A stretch of DNA of 64,000 nt from Actinomycetes bacterium (GTDB lineage: Bacteria > Actinomycetota > Acidimicrobiia > Acidimicrobiales > RAAP-2). Positions 1 through 9,219 of this stretch are shown piece after piece (position 1 is the stretch's first letter; each line of letters begins with the position of its first letter). The stretch is from positions 35,147-99,146 of the forward strand of contig JAJYAC010000002.1 of the NCBI GenBank assembly GCA_021779735.1, given 5' to 3'. Under the pieces are notes generated by a model. It searched no databases, had not been told where the DNA came from, and saw only the letters and a program-made list of their open reading frames with translations. The translations under genes were made by a program, and so were the position numbers.

Positions 1-1209
1 GTCGTTCATGCCGATGTCGAGATCGCTCAGCATGAACACGGGCGTCTGGAATCGCTCGGCGAGGTCAAAGCACGTCACGGCCATCTCGAAACACTCCGCG
101 GGGTTCGCGGGAAACACCAGGATGTGCTTCGTGTCGCCGTGACTCGCGTAGGCGCAGAGCAAGATGTCGGCCTGCTGGGTGCGCGTGGGCATGCCGGTCG
201 AGGGTCCGGTGCGCTGGACGTCGATGACGACGGCCGGGATCTCGGTGTAGTAGGCGAGGCCCAGCAGCTCGTTCATGAGTGAGATCCCCGGCCCCGAGGT
301 CGAGGTGAAGCTGCGCGCCCCGCTCCAGGACGCTCCGAGCACGATGCCGATAGCGGCGATTTCGTCCTCGGCCTGAACGATGAGGAAGTTGTTCTCGTAG
401 GTTGTCTCACCGTTCTCGTCAACGACCGCGACGCGCCGGTACTTCTGACACAGGCGCTGGAAGTTGTCCATCACCGCGGTGGCCGGCGTGATGGGGTACC
501 AGCCCGTCACCGTGGCGCCGGCGTAGAGGCAGCCCAGAGCCGCGGCGGTGTTGCCGTCGATGAGAATGGACTCGCTCGTCGCATCCATCGGCGCCACGGA
601 AAAGGGCAGTGGGCAGGAGAAGTTTGCGATCGCGTAGTCGTAGCCGAGTTGGAGGGCCTTCTGGTTTGACTCGCGCAGGTGCTCGTTGCGCGAGAAGGTC
701 TCGGCGAGGAGCTGGGAGACGATGTCGGCGTCGATGCCCAGCAGCGCAACGAGGCTGCCGGCGTAGGCGATGTTCTTCATGAGGATTCGCTCGCGCGGGG
801 CCACGAAGTTCTCAATGCACATCGTCGCGAGCGGCACGCCGAGGAAGGTCACGTCCTCGCGCGCCAGATCCGGATCGAGGGGCCAGGACGAGTCGTAGAG
901 CACGTAGCCACCCTGGACGACGTCGGCGATGTCCTCACGGTACGTCGCGGAGTTCATCGCCACCATGAGGTCGTAGTCCAAGCTGCGCGCGGTGTGACCT
1001 AGGGCGTTGACGCGGATCTCGTACCACGTGGGCAGGCCCTGGATATTGGAGGGGAAGAGGTTCTTGCCCGACACGGGCACGCCCATGCGAAAGATCGCCT
1101 GCATGAGCAGGCTGTTGGCGCTGGCCGAGCCGGTGCCGTTCACGTTGGCGAGCTTGACCGAGAAGTCGTTGACCGCGGGCGCGTGGGTGGGGGCGAAGTC
1201 GAGGGACAT
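1..1209 (-). CDS. korA: 2-oxoacid:acceptor (2-oxoglutarate ferredoxin) oxidoreductase subunit alpha, partial (runs off window start)
   Basis: Continuous minus-strand frame from ATG at 1209 (MSLDFAPTHAPAVNDFSVKLANVNGTGSASAN...). The C-terminal part carries the pyrimidine-domain pattern GNTAAALGCLYAGATVTGWYPITPATAVMDN...TSGPGISLMNELLGLAYYTEIPAVVIDVQRTGPSTGMPTRTQQADI typical of KorA/PorA. Confidence 0.9.
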   Translation of the reverse strand, partial: MSLDFAPTHAPAVNDFSVKLANVNGTGSASANSLLMQAIFRMGVPVSGKNLFPSNIQGLPTWYEIRVNALGHTARSLDYDLMVAMNSATYREDIADVVQGGYVLYDSSWPLDPDLAREDVTFLGVPLATMCIENFVAPRERILMKNIAYAGSLVALLGIDADIVSQLLAETFSRNEHLRESNQKALQLGYDYAIANFSCPLPFSVAPMDATSESILIDGNTAAALGCLYAGATVTGWYPITPATAVMDNFQRLCQKYRRVAVVDENGETTYENNFLIVQAEDEIAAIGIVLGASWSGARSFTSTSGPGISLMNELLGLAYYTEIPAVVIDVQRTGPSTGMPTRTQQADILLCAYASHGDTKHILVFPANPAECFEMAVTCFDLAERFQTPVFMLSDLDIGMND

Positions 1210-1211
1210 TG

Positions 1212-3047
1212 CTAACTCCTGACGGCGCCGACCGAGCGCACCGGGATGTGGCGCACGCCGGAGGCGTAGGGGATATCGAGGGTGAACTCTTCCATGTCCC
1301 ACGCCGACGTGGGACAGCGTTCCGCGCACAGGCCACAGTGCACGCACACGTTCTCGTCTTTGACCATCACCCGACCGGTCTGGGGGAGGGCGCCGGAGAC
1401 GAAGAGGGGTTGGTCGCGGTTGGGCGACGGCGCCGAGAGGCGCGAGCGCAGGTCGTTCTCCTCGGCGTTGGTGGTAATCGTTAGACACTGCACGGGGCAG
1501 ATATCGATGCAGGCGTCACACTCGATGCAGAGCTTCTCTTGGAAGGCCGTCTGCACGTCGCAGTTGAGGCATCGCTGGGCCTCGCGTGCGGTCTGCTCGG
1601 CGGTGAAGCCCAACTCGACCTCGAGGTTGAGCGCCTCGAAGCGCCGGGTCAACTCGACGTGGCTCATCTGCTGGCGCGGCGAGGGGTTGTAGTCGTTGTG
1701 GTAGCTCCACTCGTTCATGCCCATCTTCGTACTGGTGAGCTTCATTGCTTCGTGCGGGCGCGCGGCGACGTCTTCGCCCTGGCAGTACTGGTGAATCGAG
1801 ATGGCGGCCTGGTGTCCGTGGGCGACGGCCCAGATGATGTTCTTGGGCCCCCACGCGGCGTCGCCGCCGAAGAAGACGCCCGGGCGCGTGGACTGGAACG
1901 TCGTGGTGTCGACAACGGGCATGTCCCAGTCGCCGAAGTCGAGTCCGAGGTCGCGCTCGATCCAGGGGAAGGCGTTCTCCTGGCCGATGGCGAGGATGAC
2001 GTCGTCACAGGGAATGATGACGGTGTCAACGACGCTCGAGTGGCGCGCGCCCTCGTCCCACTCGACGACGTCGAACTCCATACCCACCAGGCGACCGTTC
2101 TCGAGCACGAAGCGCTTGGGCGCGTGGTTGACGACGATCTCCACGCCCTCTTCCTCCGCGTCCTCGAGTTCCCAGGGCGAGGCCTTGAAGTACTCGCGGG
2201 GCCGACGGGCCATGACCTTGATGTCGTCGGCGCCCACCCGGCGCGACGTGCGACAGCAGTCCATCGCGGTGTTGCCCACGCCAATGATCAACACGCGACG
2301 GCCGATTGACTCGACGTGGCCGAAGCTCACCGACTCGAGCCAGTCGATGCCAATGTGCACGTGCTCGGGGTCCTCGTAGCGACCGGGCAGGTCCAACTCT
2401 TTGCCGCGCGGGGCTCCCACGCCCACGAAGACGGCGTCGTAGCCCTCGTCCACGAGGGCGCGCAGGCTGTCAACGGGGGAGTTGTAGCGAATGTCCACGC
2501 CCATGTCGAGGATGACGCCGGTCTCCTCGTCGAGCACGCGATCGGGTAGTCGAAACTCGGGGATGTTCGTGCGCATGAGACCGCCGGGCCGGTCGAACTT
2601 CTCGAACATGACGACCTCGTAGCCCAGGGGCATGAGGTCGTTCGCCACGGTGAGAGACGAGGGGCCCGCACCCACGCAGGCCACGCGCTTGCCATTCTTG
2701 ACCGCCGGCGCCTGGGGGAGGCGATCGGCGATGTCGCCCTTTAGGTCGGAGGTGACACGCTTGAGACGGCAGATCGCCACCGGACTGCCGTCGACGCGTC
2801 CGCGCCGGCACGCCGGTTCGCAGGGTCGGTCGCACGTGCGCCCCAGCACGCCGGGAAAGACGTTCGACTCGCGGTTGAGTAGGTACGCGTCGTCGAAGCG
2901 TCCTTGAGCGATGAGGCGGATGTAGCCGGGAACGTCGGTGTGCGCGGGGCAGGCCCACTGGCAATCGACGACACGGTGGTAGTAATTCGGCTCACCCGTG
3001 TTCGTCGGTTCCACGCAGAATCCTCCTTGACCCGACGGCCGCGCCAC
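1212..3047 (-). CDS. GltD-like NAD(P)/FAD oxidoreductase with C-terminal 2x[4Fe-4S] ferredoxin domain
   Basis: 611 aa; GAGPSSLTVANDLMPLGYEVVMFEKFDRPGGLM dinucleotide-binding motif, GVGNTAMDCCRT, and two ferredoxin motifs CIECDACIDICP and CVHCGLCAERCP. Confidence 0.9.
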   Translation of the reverse strand: MARPSGQGGFCVEPTNTGEPNYYHRVVDCQWACPAHTDVPGYIRLIAQGRFDDAYLLNRESNVFPGVLGRTCDRPCEPACRRGRVDGSPVAICRLKRVTSDLKGDIADRLPQAPAVKNGKRVACVGAGPSSLTVANDLMPLGYEVVMFEKFDRPGGLMRTNIPEFRLPDRVLDEETGVILDMGVDIRYNSPVDSLRALVDEGYDAVFVGVGAPRGKELDLPGRYEDPEHVHIGIDWLESVSFGHVESIGRRVLIIGVGNTAMDCCRTSRRVGADDIKVMARRPREYFKASPWELEDAEEEGVEIVVNHAPKRFVLENGRLVGMEFDVVEWDEGARHSSVVDTVIIPCDDVILAIGQENAFPWIERDLGLDFGDWDMPVVDTTTFQSTRPGVFFGGDAAWGPKNIIWAVAHGHQAAISIHQYCQGEDVAARPHEAMKLTSTKMGMNEWSYHNDYNPSPRQQMSHVELTRRFEALNLEVELGFTAEQTAREAQRCLNCDVQTAFQEKLCIECDACIDICPVQCLTITTNAEENDLRSRLSAPSPNRDQPLFVSGALPQTGRVMVKDENVCVHCGLCAERCPTSAWDMEEFTLDIPYASGVRHIPVRSVGAVRS

Positions 3048-3180
3048 GTCAGCCTCGATCTAGTCGTACTGTACTCCTCGCCCTTAAGGCCCAAATGCCC
3101 ACGGCCGGGCCCAAGGTCACCGCGCCGGCCGACGAAACGACGCGAGAGCGTCTCGTAGACTTGGTGAAAGCGATGAAGGG

Positions 3181-4605
3181 ATGTCGGTGCGACGCACGCG
3201 AATCGTGGCCACCATTGGTCCGGCCTCAGAGAGTGATGAGGTCATCAAGGATCTGATCGACGCCGGCGTAGACGTCTTTCGCCTCTCCTTCGCTCACGGC
3301 GACATCCCCTCGGGCATTGAGCGACTGCGCCGCGTGCGCGCCCTCGCGCCCGACGTGGCGATCATGGTCGACATCCCCGGACCCAAGATCCGCGCCGGCT
3401 CCTTTGGGGCCCAGCCCGTCGAGCTCGCGACGGGGACCCGCGTCGAGTTGGCCGAGGGCTTTGGCGAAATTTCCACCGCCGAGCGCATCGTCGTCGAGCG
3501 CGCGGACGTGCTGAGCCTGCTGCGAGTGGGAGACAAAGTGCACCTGGGAGACGGAGGCGTCTCGCTCGAGGTCGTCGCCTCCGGCGATGCGGTGCGCGCG
3601 CTGGTGGTCGCCGGTGGCGTCGTCACTGGCAAGCCTGGTCTCTCGCTGCCGTCGTCGCTCTTGAATGATCGCCTGCCCACCCCCGAAGACCGCGCGCGCC
3701 TCGAAGCCCTGCGCGACGAGGCCTTCGAGATACTCGCGGTCTCCTTCGTGCGCTCAGCCTTTGACATCGTCTCGACGCGCAGCGTTCTCTCGCGCGACGA
3801 CGTGCTCATCATGGCCAAGATCGAGACGAGCGAGGGCGTGGCCAATCTTGACGAGATCATCGCGGTCTCGGACGCCATCATGGTCGCGCGCGGTGACCTC
3901 GGCGTGCGCATGCCCATCGAAGAGGTGCCTCACCTCCAAAAGAACATCGTGCGCCACGGCATCCGCTACGCGCGACCCGTCGTCGTGGCCACGCAAATGC
4001 TCGAGTCCATGACTCACGCCCAGGTGCCCACGCGCGCCGAGGTGACCGACGTCGCCAACGCGGTGCTCGACGGCGCGAGCGCGGTGATGCTCTCGGGCGA
4101 GACCGCGATCGGCGACGACCCCGTGGCGACCGTGGTCACGATGGATCGCATCGTGCGCCGGGCCGAAGCCTTCTTTCCCTACCGCCAGTGGGGCGAGGGG
4201 CTGGGCGTGCAAGAGACCGTGGGCACCGGCACGCAGTCACTGCGCATCACCGCCGCGGTCACCGGCGCCGCGTGGCGCGCGGCGATGGAGGAAAACGCGG
4301 TGGCGATCGTCGCCTGCACGCGTTCGGGCATGACCGCGCGCGCCATCTCGCGATTTCGCCCGCCGATGCCGATCGTGGCCATCACGCCGAGCGAGGGTAC
4401 GGCGCGCCAACTGCGTAGCTCCTGGGGCGTCCAAGAAACGTACCTCTCGCCCTCGACCGACATCGACGACCTCTGTCAGTTCGCGGTCGCCCAGTTGAAG
4501 GTCTCGGGCACGGCCAAGGCCGGCGACACCATCATCGTGATGGCGGGTTCGGCCTCGGGCGGCGCACAGATCACCGACACGGTGCGCCTCGTCATCGTCT
4601 CCTAG
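3181..4605 (+). CDS. pyk: Pyruvate kinase
   Basis: 474 aa; MSVRRTRIVATIGPASES, MVDIPGPKIRAG, IMAKIETSEGVANLDEI, MVARGDLGVRMP, VATQMLESM. Confidence 0.96.
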   Translation: MSVRRTRIVATIGPASESDEVIKDLIDAGVDVFRLSFAHGDIPSGIERLRRVRALAPDVAIMVDIPGPKIRAGSFGAQPVELATGTRVELAEGFGEISTAERIVVERADVLSLLRVGDKVHLGDGGVSLEVVASGDAVRALVVAGGVVTGKPGLSLPSSLLNDRLPTPEDRARLEALRDEAFEILAVSFVRSAFDIVSTRSVLSRDDVLIMAKIETSEGVANLDEIIAVSDAIMVARGDLGVRMPIEEVPHLQKNIVRHGIRYARPVVVATQMLESMTHAQVPTRAEVTDVANAVLDGASAVMLSGETAIGDDPVATVVTMDRIVRRAEAFFPYRQWGEGLGVQETVGTGTQSLRITAAVTGAAWRAAMEENAVAIVACTRSGMTARAISRFRPPMPIVAITPSEGTARQLRSSWGVQETYLSPSTDIDDLCQFAVAQLKVSGTAKAGDTIIVMAGSASGGAQITDTVRLVIVS

Positions 4606-4609
4606 GGAG

Positions 4610-6637
4610 CTACTTCGCGGCCACCTTGGGCGCCTCGGCGAAGTGGTGCGCCTCGGCGCGAAAGCGCCCCCGTCCACCGCTGAGGGCCCTCAACTCGAGC
4701 CCGTAACGCGTCAGCTCGCCCTCGGGCACGTGGGCCGCCACGACGGTGTCGCCGCGCTCGTTCTGATCTGTGCCGATGACGCGTCCGCGCCGGCTCGAGA
4801 GGTCGGTGAGCACGTCGCCGAGGAACTCGGCGGGAACGGTCACCTCGACGGCCATGATTCTCTCGAGCAGGGCGGTGCCCGACTTCTCGAGAGCGGCGCG
4901 CAGCGCGAGTGATCCCGCGGTCTCAAAGGCCGCCTCCGAAGAGTCCACGCTGTGAGACTTGCCGTCGTAGAGGGTCGCGCGCACGCCGATCACCGGCTGG
5001 CCCGACGGGCCACCGTGGGCCATGGCCTTTTCAATACCGTTCCTCACCGCGCTGATGTACTGACGTGGCACGGACCCGCCGACGACGGCGTCGACAAAGT
5101 CGAAGGCCTCGGTGGGCGAGAGTGGCTCAAACTTCACGTTCACGACGGCGAACTGGCCGTGCCCGCCGGTCTGCTTCTTGAGTCGCCCCTCGACGTCGGC
5201 CGCCGCACGGATCGTTTCGAAGTAGGCGACCGGTGGCGCCGCCCACGTGACGTCAACGCCGTAGCGCCGCTTGAGCCGTTCGTGGACGACTTGGAGGTGC
5301 ATCTCGCCCATCGCGTCGACGACGAGCGATCGGGAGACGGGATCGTGGCGCACGCGCAGGGCGGTGTCCTCTTCGACGAGACGGTGCAGCGCGGAGGAGA
5401 CCTTCTCGTCGTCACTTGCCGCGGCCACGACGGCGGCTGAGAGCGCGTGGGCTCGTCCGGCTCCCGAGACGGCCGCGAGGTCGCGGGCGGGCCGGGCGAG
5501 GACGTCGCCCACCCGTACGTTGTTCAACTTGGCGAACGCCACGACGTCGCCGGCGACCGCTCGCTCGGTCGAGTGCAACTTCGAGCCCACGAGGTAGTTC
5601 AGACCGTGGAGGCGCTCTTCGCCACGGGTGCGAGCGTTGGCCACCGTGACGTCGCCCTGGATCGTGCCCGAGACCACTTCGCACACGACGATGCGCCCGA
5701 CGTAGGGGTCGACGATGACCTTAAAGGCCCGCAGCACGAGATCGGCGTCGGGGGAGCGTTCGAGGTGAACGAGTTCGCCACCCTCGAACATCGGAATGGG
5801 CCGACTCTCGGCGATCTCGTCGAGCAGGGTGATCAGTCGATCGATGCCGATCGCGCTCGTGACCGACCCGCACGTGACCGGCACGATGCGCCCCTCCACC
5901 ATCAGGTGTCCGAGCACCGACTCGAGCTCGCTCATGTCGGGAGTCTCACCCTCGAGGTAGCGCTCCGTCAGTGAGTCGTCGCCGACAACGATCGCTTCGA
6001 GCAGGCTCGCGCGCACGCGTGCCTCGAGCTCGGCCAGCTCGGCGGGAACCGGACCGTGGCTCGTTCCCGAAGACCCGTAAGTAATGGCCTCGTCGGCGAG
6101 CAAGTCCACGACGCCGGAAAATGACGCGCCCAGTCCGATGGGCAGCTCGAGGGGCGCCAGGGTGGGCCCGATGAGCCGTTCGAGCGCCGAGAGGGTCGCT
6201 TCGAAGTCGGCGCGCTCGGCGTCGAGCATGTTGATGAAGACGACGACGGGCACGCCGGCGTCACGGCACAGGTCCCACAGGACCGCGGTGTCGTTGGTCA
6301 CGCCGTTGACCGCGCCCACGACGAGTAGCGCGACGTCAGCCACGTCGAGGGCTCGTTCCACCTCGGCGAAGAAGTCGATGAACCCGGGTGTGTCGAGGAG
6401 GGTGAGCTTGTCTTCACCGATCCACACCGGCGCCATCGCGATGCCGAGCGACGTGTGGTGGCGTCGCTCCTCGGGATCATTGCCCGCGATCGTGGAACCA
6501 TCTTCCACCCGCCCGGCCTTGGAGAGACCGCCGGTCGCGACGACCAACGCGTCGAGTAACGAGGTCTTGCCCACTCCCGCTCGGCCAACGATTGCGACGG
6601 TACGCGCCTTGGGGTGGCGTATCGAGTTCATGGACAC
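4610..6637 (-). CDS. Elongation factor G-like GTPase (EF-G2/FusA2 type)
   Basis: 675 aa; P-loop GRAGVGKTSLLDA, DTPGFIDF, EF-G domain IV/V (GGHGQFAVVNVKFEPL...GRVIGTDQNERG) but divergent from canonical FusA. Confidence 0.88.
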   Translation of the reverse strand: MSMNSIRHPKARTVAIVGRAGVGKTSLLDALVVATGGLSKAGRVEDGSTIAGNDPEERRHHTSLGIAMAPVWIGEDKLTLLDTPGFIDFFAEVERALDVADVALLVVGAVNGVTNDTAVLWDLCRDAGVPVVVFINMLDAERADFEATLSALERLIGPTLAPLELPIGLGASFSGVVDLLADEAITYGSSGTSHGPVPAELAELEARVRASLLEAIVVGDDSLTERYLEGETPDMSELESVLGHLMVEGRIVPVTCGSVTSAIGIDRLITLLDEIAESRPIPMFEGGELVHLERSPDADLVLRAFKVIVDPYVGRIVVCEVVSGTIQGDVTVANARTRGEERLHGLNYLVGSKLHSTERAVAGDVVAFAKLNNVRVGDVLARPARDLAAVSGAGRAHALSAAVVAAASDDEKVSSALHRLVEEDTALRVRHDPVSRSLVVDAMGEMHLQVVHERLKRRYGVDVTWAAPPVAYFETIRAAADVEGRLKKQTGGHGQFAVVNVKFEPLSPTEAFDFVDAVVGGSVPRQYISAVRNGIEKAMAHGGPSGQPVIGVRATLYDGKSHSVDSSEAAFETAGSLALRAALEKSGTALLERIMAVEVTVPAEFLGDVLTDLSSRRGRVIGTDQNERGDTVVAAHVPEGELTRYGLELRALSGGRGRFRAEAHHFAEAPKVAAK

Positions 6638-6987
6638 CTCGATTCATGCAGCAAGTTGCCCTCACCGTAGTCCTGGGCGGTCGCTCGCCGCGACGGGCCT
6701 TTGGACCTAGGAAAGTCCCTGGGCCCTCGACCCAGGGCGACGTGAATCGCGTCGTCGCTTCGTCGACGAGGTCGAGTCGACGCGACTACTTCGCGCTCGC
6801 CGAGTGGTCCAGCCTCGAGCGGCGTCACGGTCGCTCGGGGAGAATTGCTACGAACTCGCTGGCGTTATGCCCCCTCGGTGTGTAGAGTCGCGGTTAACGT
6901 CCGTTAAGCAAGTGTGAACATCAAAGCCACGACTCCGCTACGGATGCGCCGTGCACTACTGCTAATCAACGAAACGAGGGGCATTTC

Positions 6988-7944
6988 ATGACTCAGAGCG
7001 CCACCAAGATCATCGCCGTCGTCGGCGCCACCGGAGCCCAGGGCGGCGGTCTCATCCGCGCGATCCTCGCTCACCCCCAGGACGGTTACAGCGCTCGAGC
7101 CATCACCCGCGACCCCAACTCGGACAAGGCCCAGGCGCTCGCCGCGCTGGGCGTGGAAGTGGTCTGCGCGGACCTCGATGACGAGGCGAGCCTGGTGGCC
7201 GCCTTTTCCGGCGCCTACGGGGCCTACTGCCTGACCAACTTCTGGGAGCACTTCTCGGCTGACAAGGAGATCGAGCAGGCGGGGATTCTCGCGCGTGCGA
7301 CGAAGGCGGCCGGCGTCTCGCACGTCGTCTGGTCGACCCTCGAAGACGTTCGCGACTCCGTGCCCCTCGAGGACACTCGCATGCCGACGATCCTGGGCAA
7401 GTACAAGGTGCCTCACTTCGATGCCAAGGGCGAGGCCAACCACCTCTTTAGCGACGCCGGCGTGCCCACCACCTTCCTCAACACCTCCTTCTACTGGGAG
7501 AACCTGATCTACTTCGGCATGGGTCCCCAGCGAAGCGAGGACGGAAGCCTCTCCATCACCTTCCCCCTGGGCGACGCGAAGCTCGCCGGGATCGCAGCCG
7601 GCGACATCGGCGCCTGCGCCTACGGCGTCTTCGCCGCCGGCGAGAAGTTCATCGGCCAGACGGTCAGCATCGCCGGGGGGCACCTGAGCGGGGCGGAGAT
7701 GGCCGCAAGTCTCTCCAAGGCCCTCGGCGAAGAGGTCCGCTACAACGCCGTCACGCCGGACGCCTATCGGGCCTTTGGCTTTCCCGCCGCCGAGGAGCTG
7801 GGAAACATGTTCCAGTACAACGCGGAGTTCTCCGACGAGTACTGCGCCAAGCGCGACCTCAACGCCACGCGCGCGCTCAACCCCGACCTGCACTCTTTTG
7901 ACGCGTGGCTCGCCGAAAACGCGTCGAAGCTACCGTTGGGCTGA
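6988..7944 (+). CDS. NmrA/SDR-family NAD(P)-binding protein
   Basis: 318 aa; KIIAVVGATGAQGGGLIRAIL Rossmann motif and NmrA-like body. Confidence 0.88.
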   Translation: MTQSATKIIAVVGATGAQGGGLIRAILAHPQDGYSARAITRDPNSDKAQALAALGVEVVCADLDDEASLVAAFSGAYGAYCLTNFWEHFSADKEIEQAGILARATKAAGVSHVVWSTLEDVRDSVPLEDTRMPTILGKYKVPHFDAKGEANHLFSDAGVPTTFLNTSFYWENLIYFGMGPQRSEDGSLSITFPLGDAKLAGIAAGDIGACAYGVFAAGEKFIGQTVSIAGGHLSGAEMAASLSKALGEEVRYNAVTPDAYRAFGFPAAEELGNMFQYNAEFSDEYCAKRDLNATRALNPDLHSFDAWLAENASKLPLG

Positions 7945-8060
7945 TCTCACCGCGTCGAGCTTCGCCTCGTCGCGCGCGATATCCGAGGGTTGGCGGGTCG
8001 CAGGATCACCTCGTCACGCGGGCGTTCACCGCGAGAGTCTCTGCGGCGTTCGTCGGTCCC

Positions 8061-8444
8061 TCAACACGCCACGACGGTGACGGCGCGCCCGCACGCGGCG
8101 ACCAGAACACCTATGTCGTGCGGATCGCTGGTCACCACTCGGTCACCCTTGGCGGCGATGGCGACCAGGGTGGCATCGATCGCCGTGCCGGTGCGCGCGT
8201 CGCGAATCAGAGTGCCCGCCTCTTTGGCGAGCTCGTCATCGACGGGCACCACGCTCACGGCGTGCAGGAGTGCGGCCAGTGGTGCTTGGTGGTTTGTTCC
8301 TCCCCGCCACACCTCGGCGAGCACGGCGCCATTGGTGCGCAACGACCATGATCGCTCTCGCGCGACCTTCAAGAGAGCGGCGCTCTCTCGGTCGCGACGT
8401 TCTATCGTGATGAAGAAGCCCGCGTCCAAGACGAGGGCGGTCAC
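8061..8444 (-). CDS. PIN-domain toxin, VapC-like
   Basis: 127 aa; MTALVLDAGFFITIERRD with late acidic motif GTAIDATLVAIAAKGDRVVTSDPHDI; overlaps the upstream small gene by 4 bp. Confidence 0.85.
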   Translation of the reverse strand: MTALVLDAGFFITIERRDRESAALLKVARERSWSLRTNGAVLAEVWRGGTNHQAPLAALLHAVSVVPVDDELAKEAGTLIRDARTGTAIDATLVAIAAKGDRVVTSDPHDIGVLVAACGRAVTVVAC

Positions 8445-8866
8445 CGTGCGCTTCCTCGTGCCTCGCGAGGTGTTGCACTGGTCGCGTCTTCACCCGCGGG
8501 GCGGTGCGGATCATCGCCCAGCAACACCGTGACGCGGTGTCCACTCTCGACCAGGCGCGTAATGGCGGCAATGAGACCTCTGCCGGTCTCGTCCAACGAC
8601 GCGATCTCAAAGCGGTACGTGCCCGTGATTGGCGCCGACTCCTGCGGACCGAGGCGCGTGGCGGCCCTCTCGAGTTCCTCTGATGTGAGTGGCCCGTTTT
8701 CGACCTCCCACGTCTCGAGGAAGCGGTCGAGGGAACGTTCGCGCAGCTTGCTCTGCGCGGCGTCGGACAGCCAGTGCGAGAGGGTCTCACCACGGTGCGC
8801 AGCGTCGTCGCGCACTTCGTTGTGGAGCCACGCAGGCATGGAGACGCTCATCTTCTCAACGCTCAC
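8441..8866 (-). CDS. VapB-like antitoxin partner of the PIN toxin
   Basis: GTG start at 8866; SVSMPAWLHNEVRDDAAHRGETLSHWLSDAAQ resembles a ribbon-helix-helix antitoxin; translationally coupled to the PIN gene. Confidence 0.75.
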   Translation of the reverse strand: MSVEKMSVSMPAWLHNEVRDDAAHRGETLSHWLSDAAQSKLRERSLDRFLETWEVENGPLTSEELERAATRLGPQESAPITGTYRFEIASLDETGRGLIAAITRLVESGHRVTVLLGDDPHRPAGEDATSATPREARGSAR

Positions 8867-8873
8867 GAATGGA

Positions 8874-8904
8874 TCCTACTACGGTAGGAACTACTACGGT
8901 AGGA
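8874..8904. promoter_or_regulatory. Candidate VapB operator: tandem TACTACGGTAGGAAC direct repeat, each containing a CTAC-TACG-GTAG inverted repeat
   Basis: Two adjacent identical 15-nt units (TACTACGGTAGGAAC TACTACGGTAGGAAC) directly upstream of the vapB start. Confidence 0.6.
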
Positions 8905-9173
8905 ACGACGAGCCGAAGCGGCGCTCGCGGGGCGCCTCGAGAGGGCCGAGAGTGCGCGACGACTCCGTGGCCGAAGAGACGCGGATCGGCGCTTGTCCCG
9001 GGCCGTCGGACTCTACCGAGCGGGCGCGATGGCACGCGTCGCCAGTGCGTGCACCTCGATCTTCACGCGAGGGTGTGGAGCGTCGCGCGTCGCGCGCAAC
9101 TCTCGGCGAAACGTCGGTGCCGGAGTGTCGTAGCGACCAAGCGCCGTACTCGCCACGCTGTCGCGGTCCCTTT

Positions 9174-9189
9174 GTGGTGCCCCCGGCAG
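9174..9189. repeat. 16-bp direct repeat of the tRNA-Arg 3' end (att-like, distal copy)
   Basis: GTGGTGCCCCCGGCAG here and at 10451-10466, where it covers the 3' acceptor end of tRNA-Arg. Confidence 0.75.
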
Positions 9190-9219
9190 TCTCCACCTTC
9201 ATGAGATAGTGAACGGATC

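Noticed and set aside
8894-9202. 102-aa minus-strand ORF between vapB and the IS element
   Set aside because: No recognisable motif, Arg/Ser-rich composition, several competing frames open; not supported as a gene.
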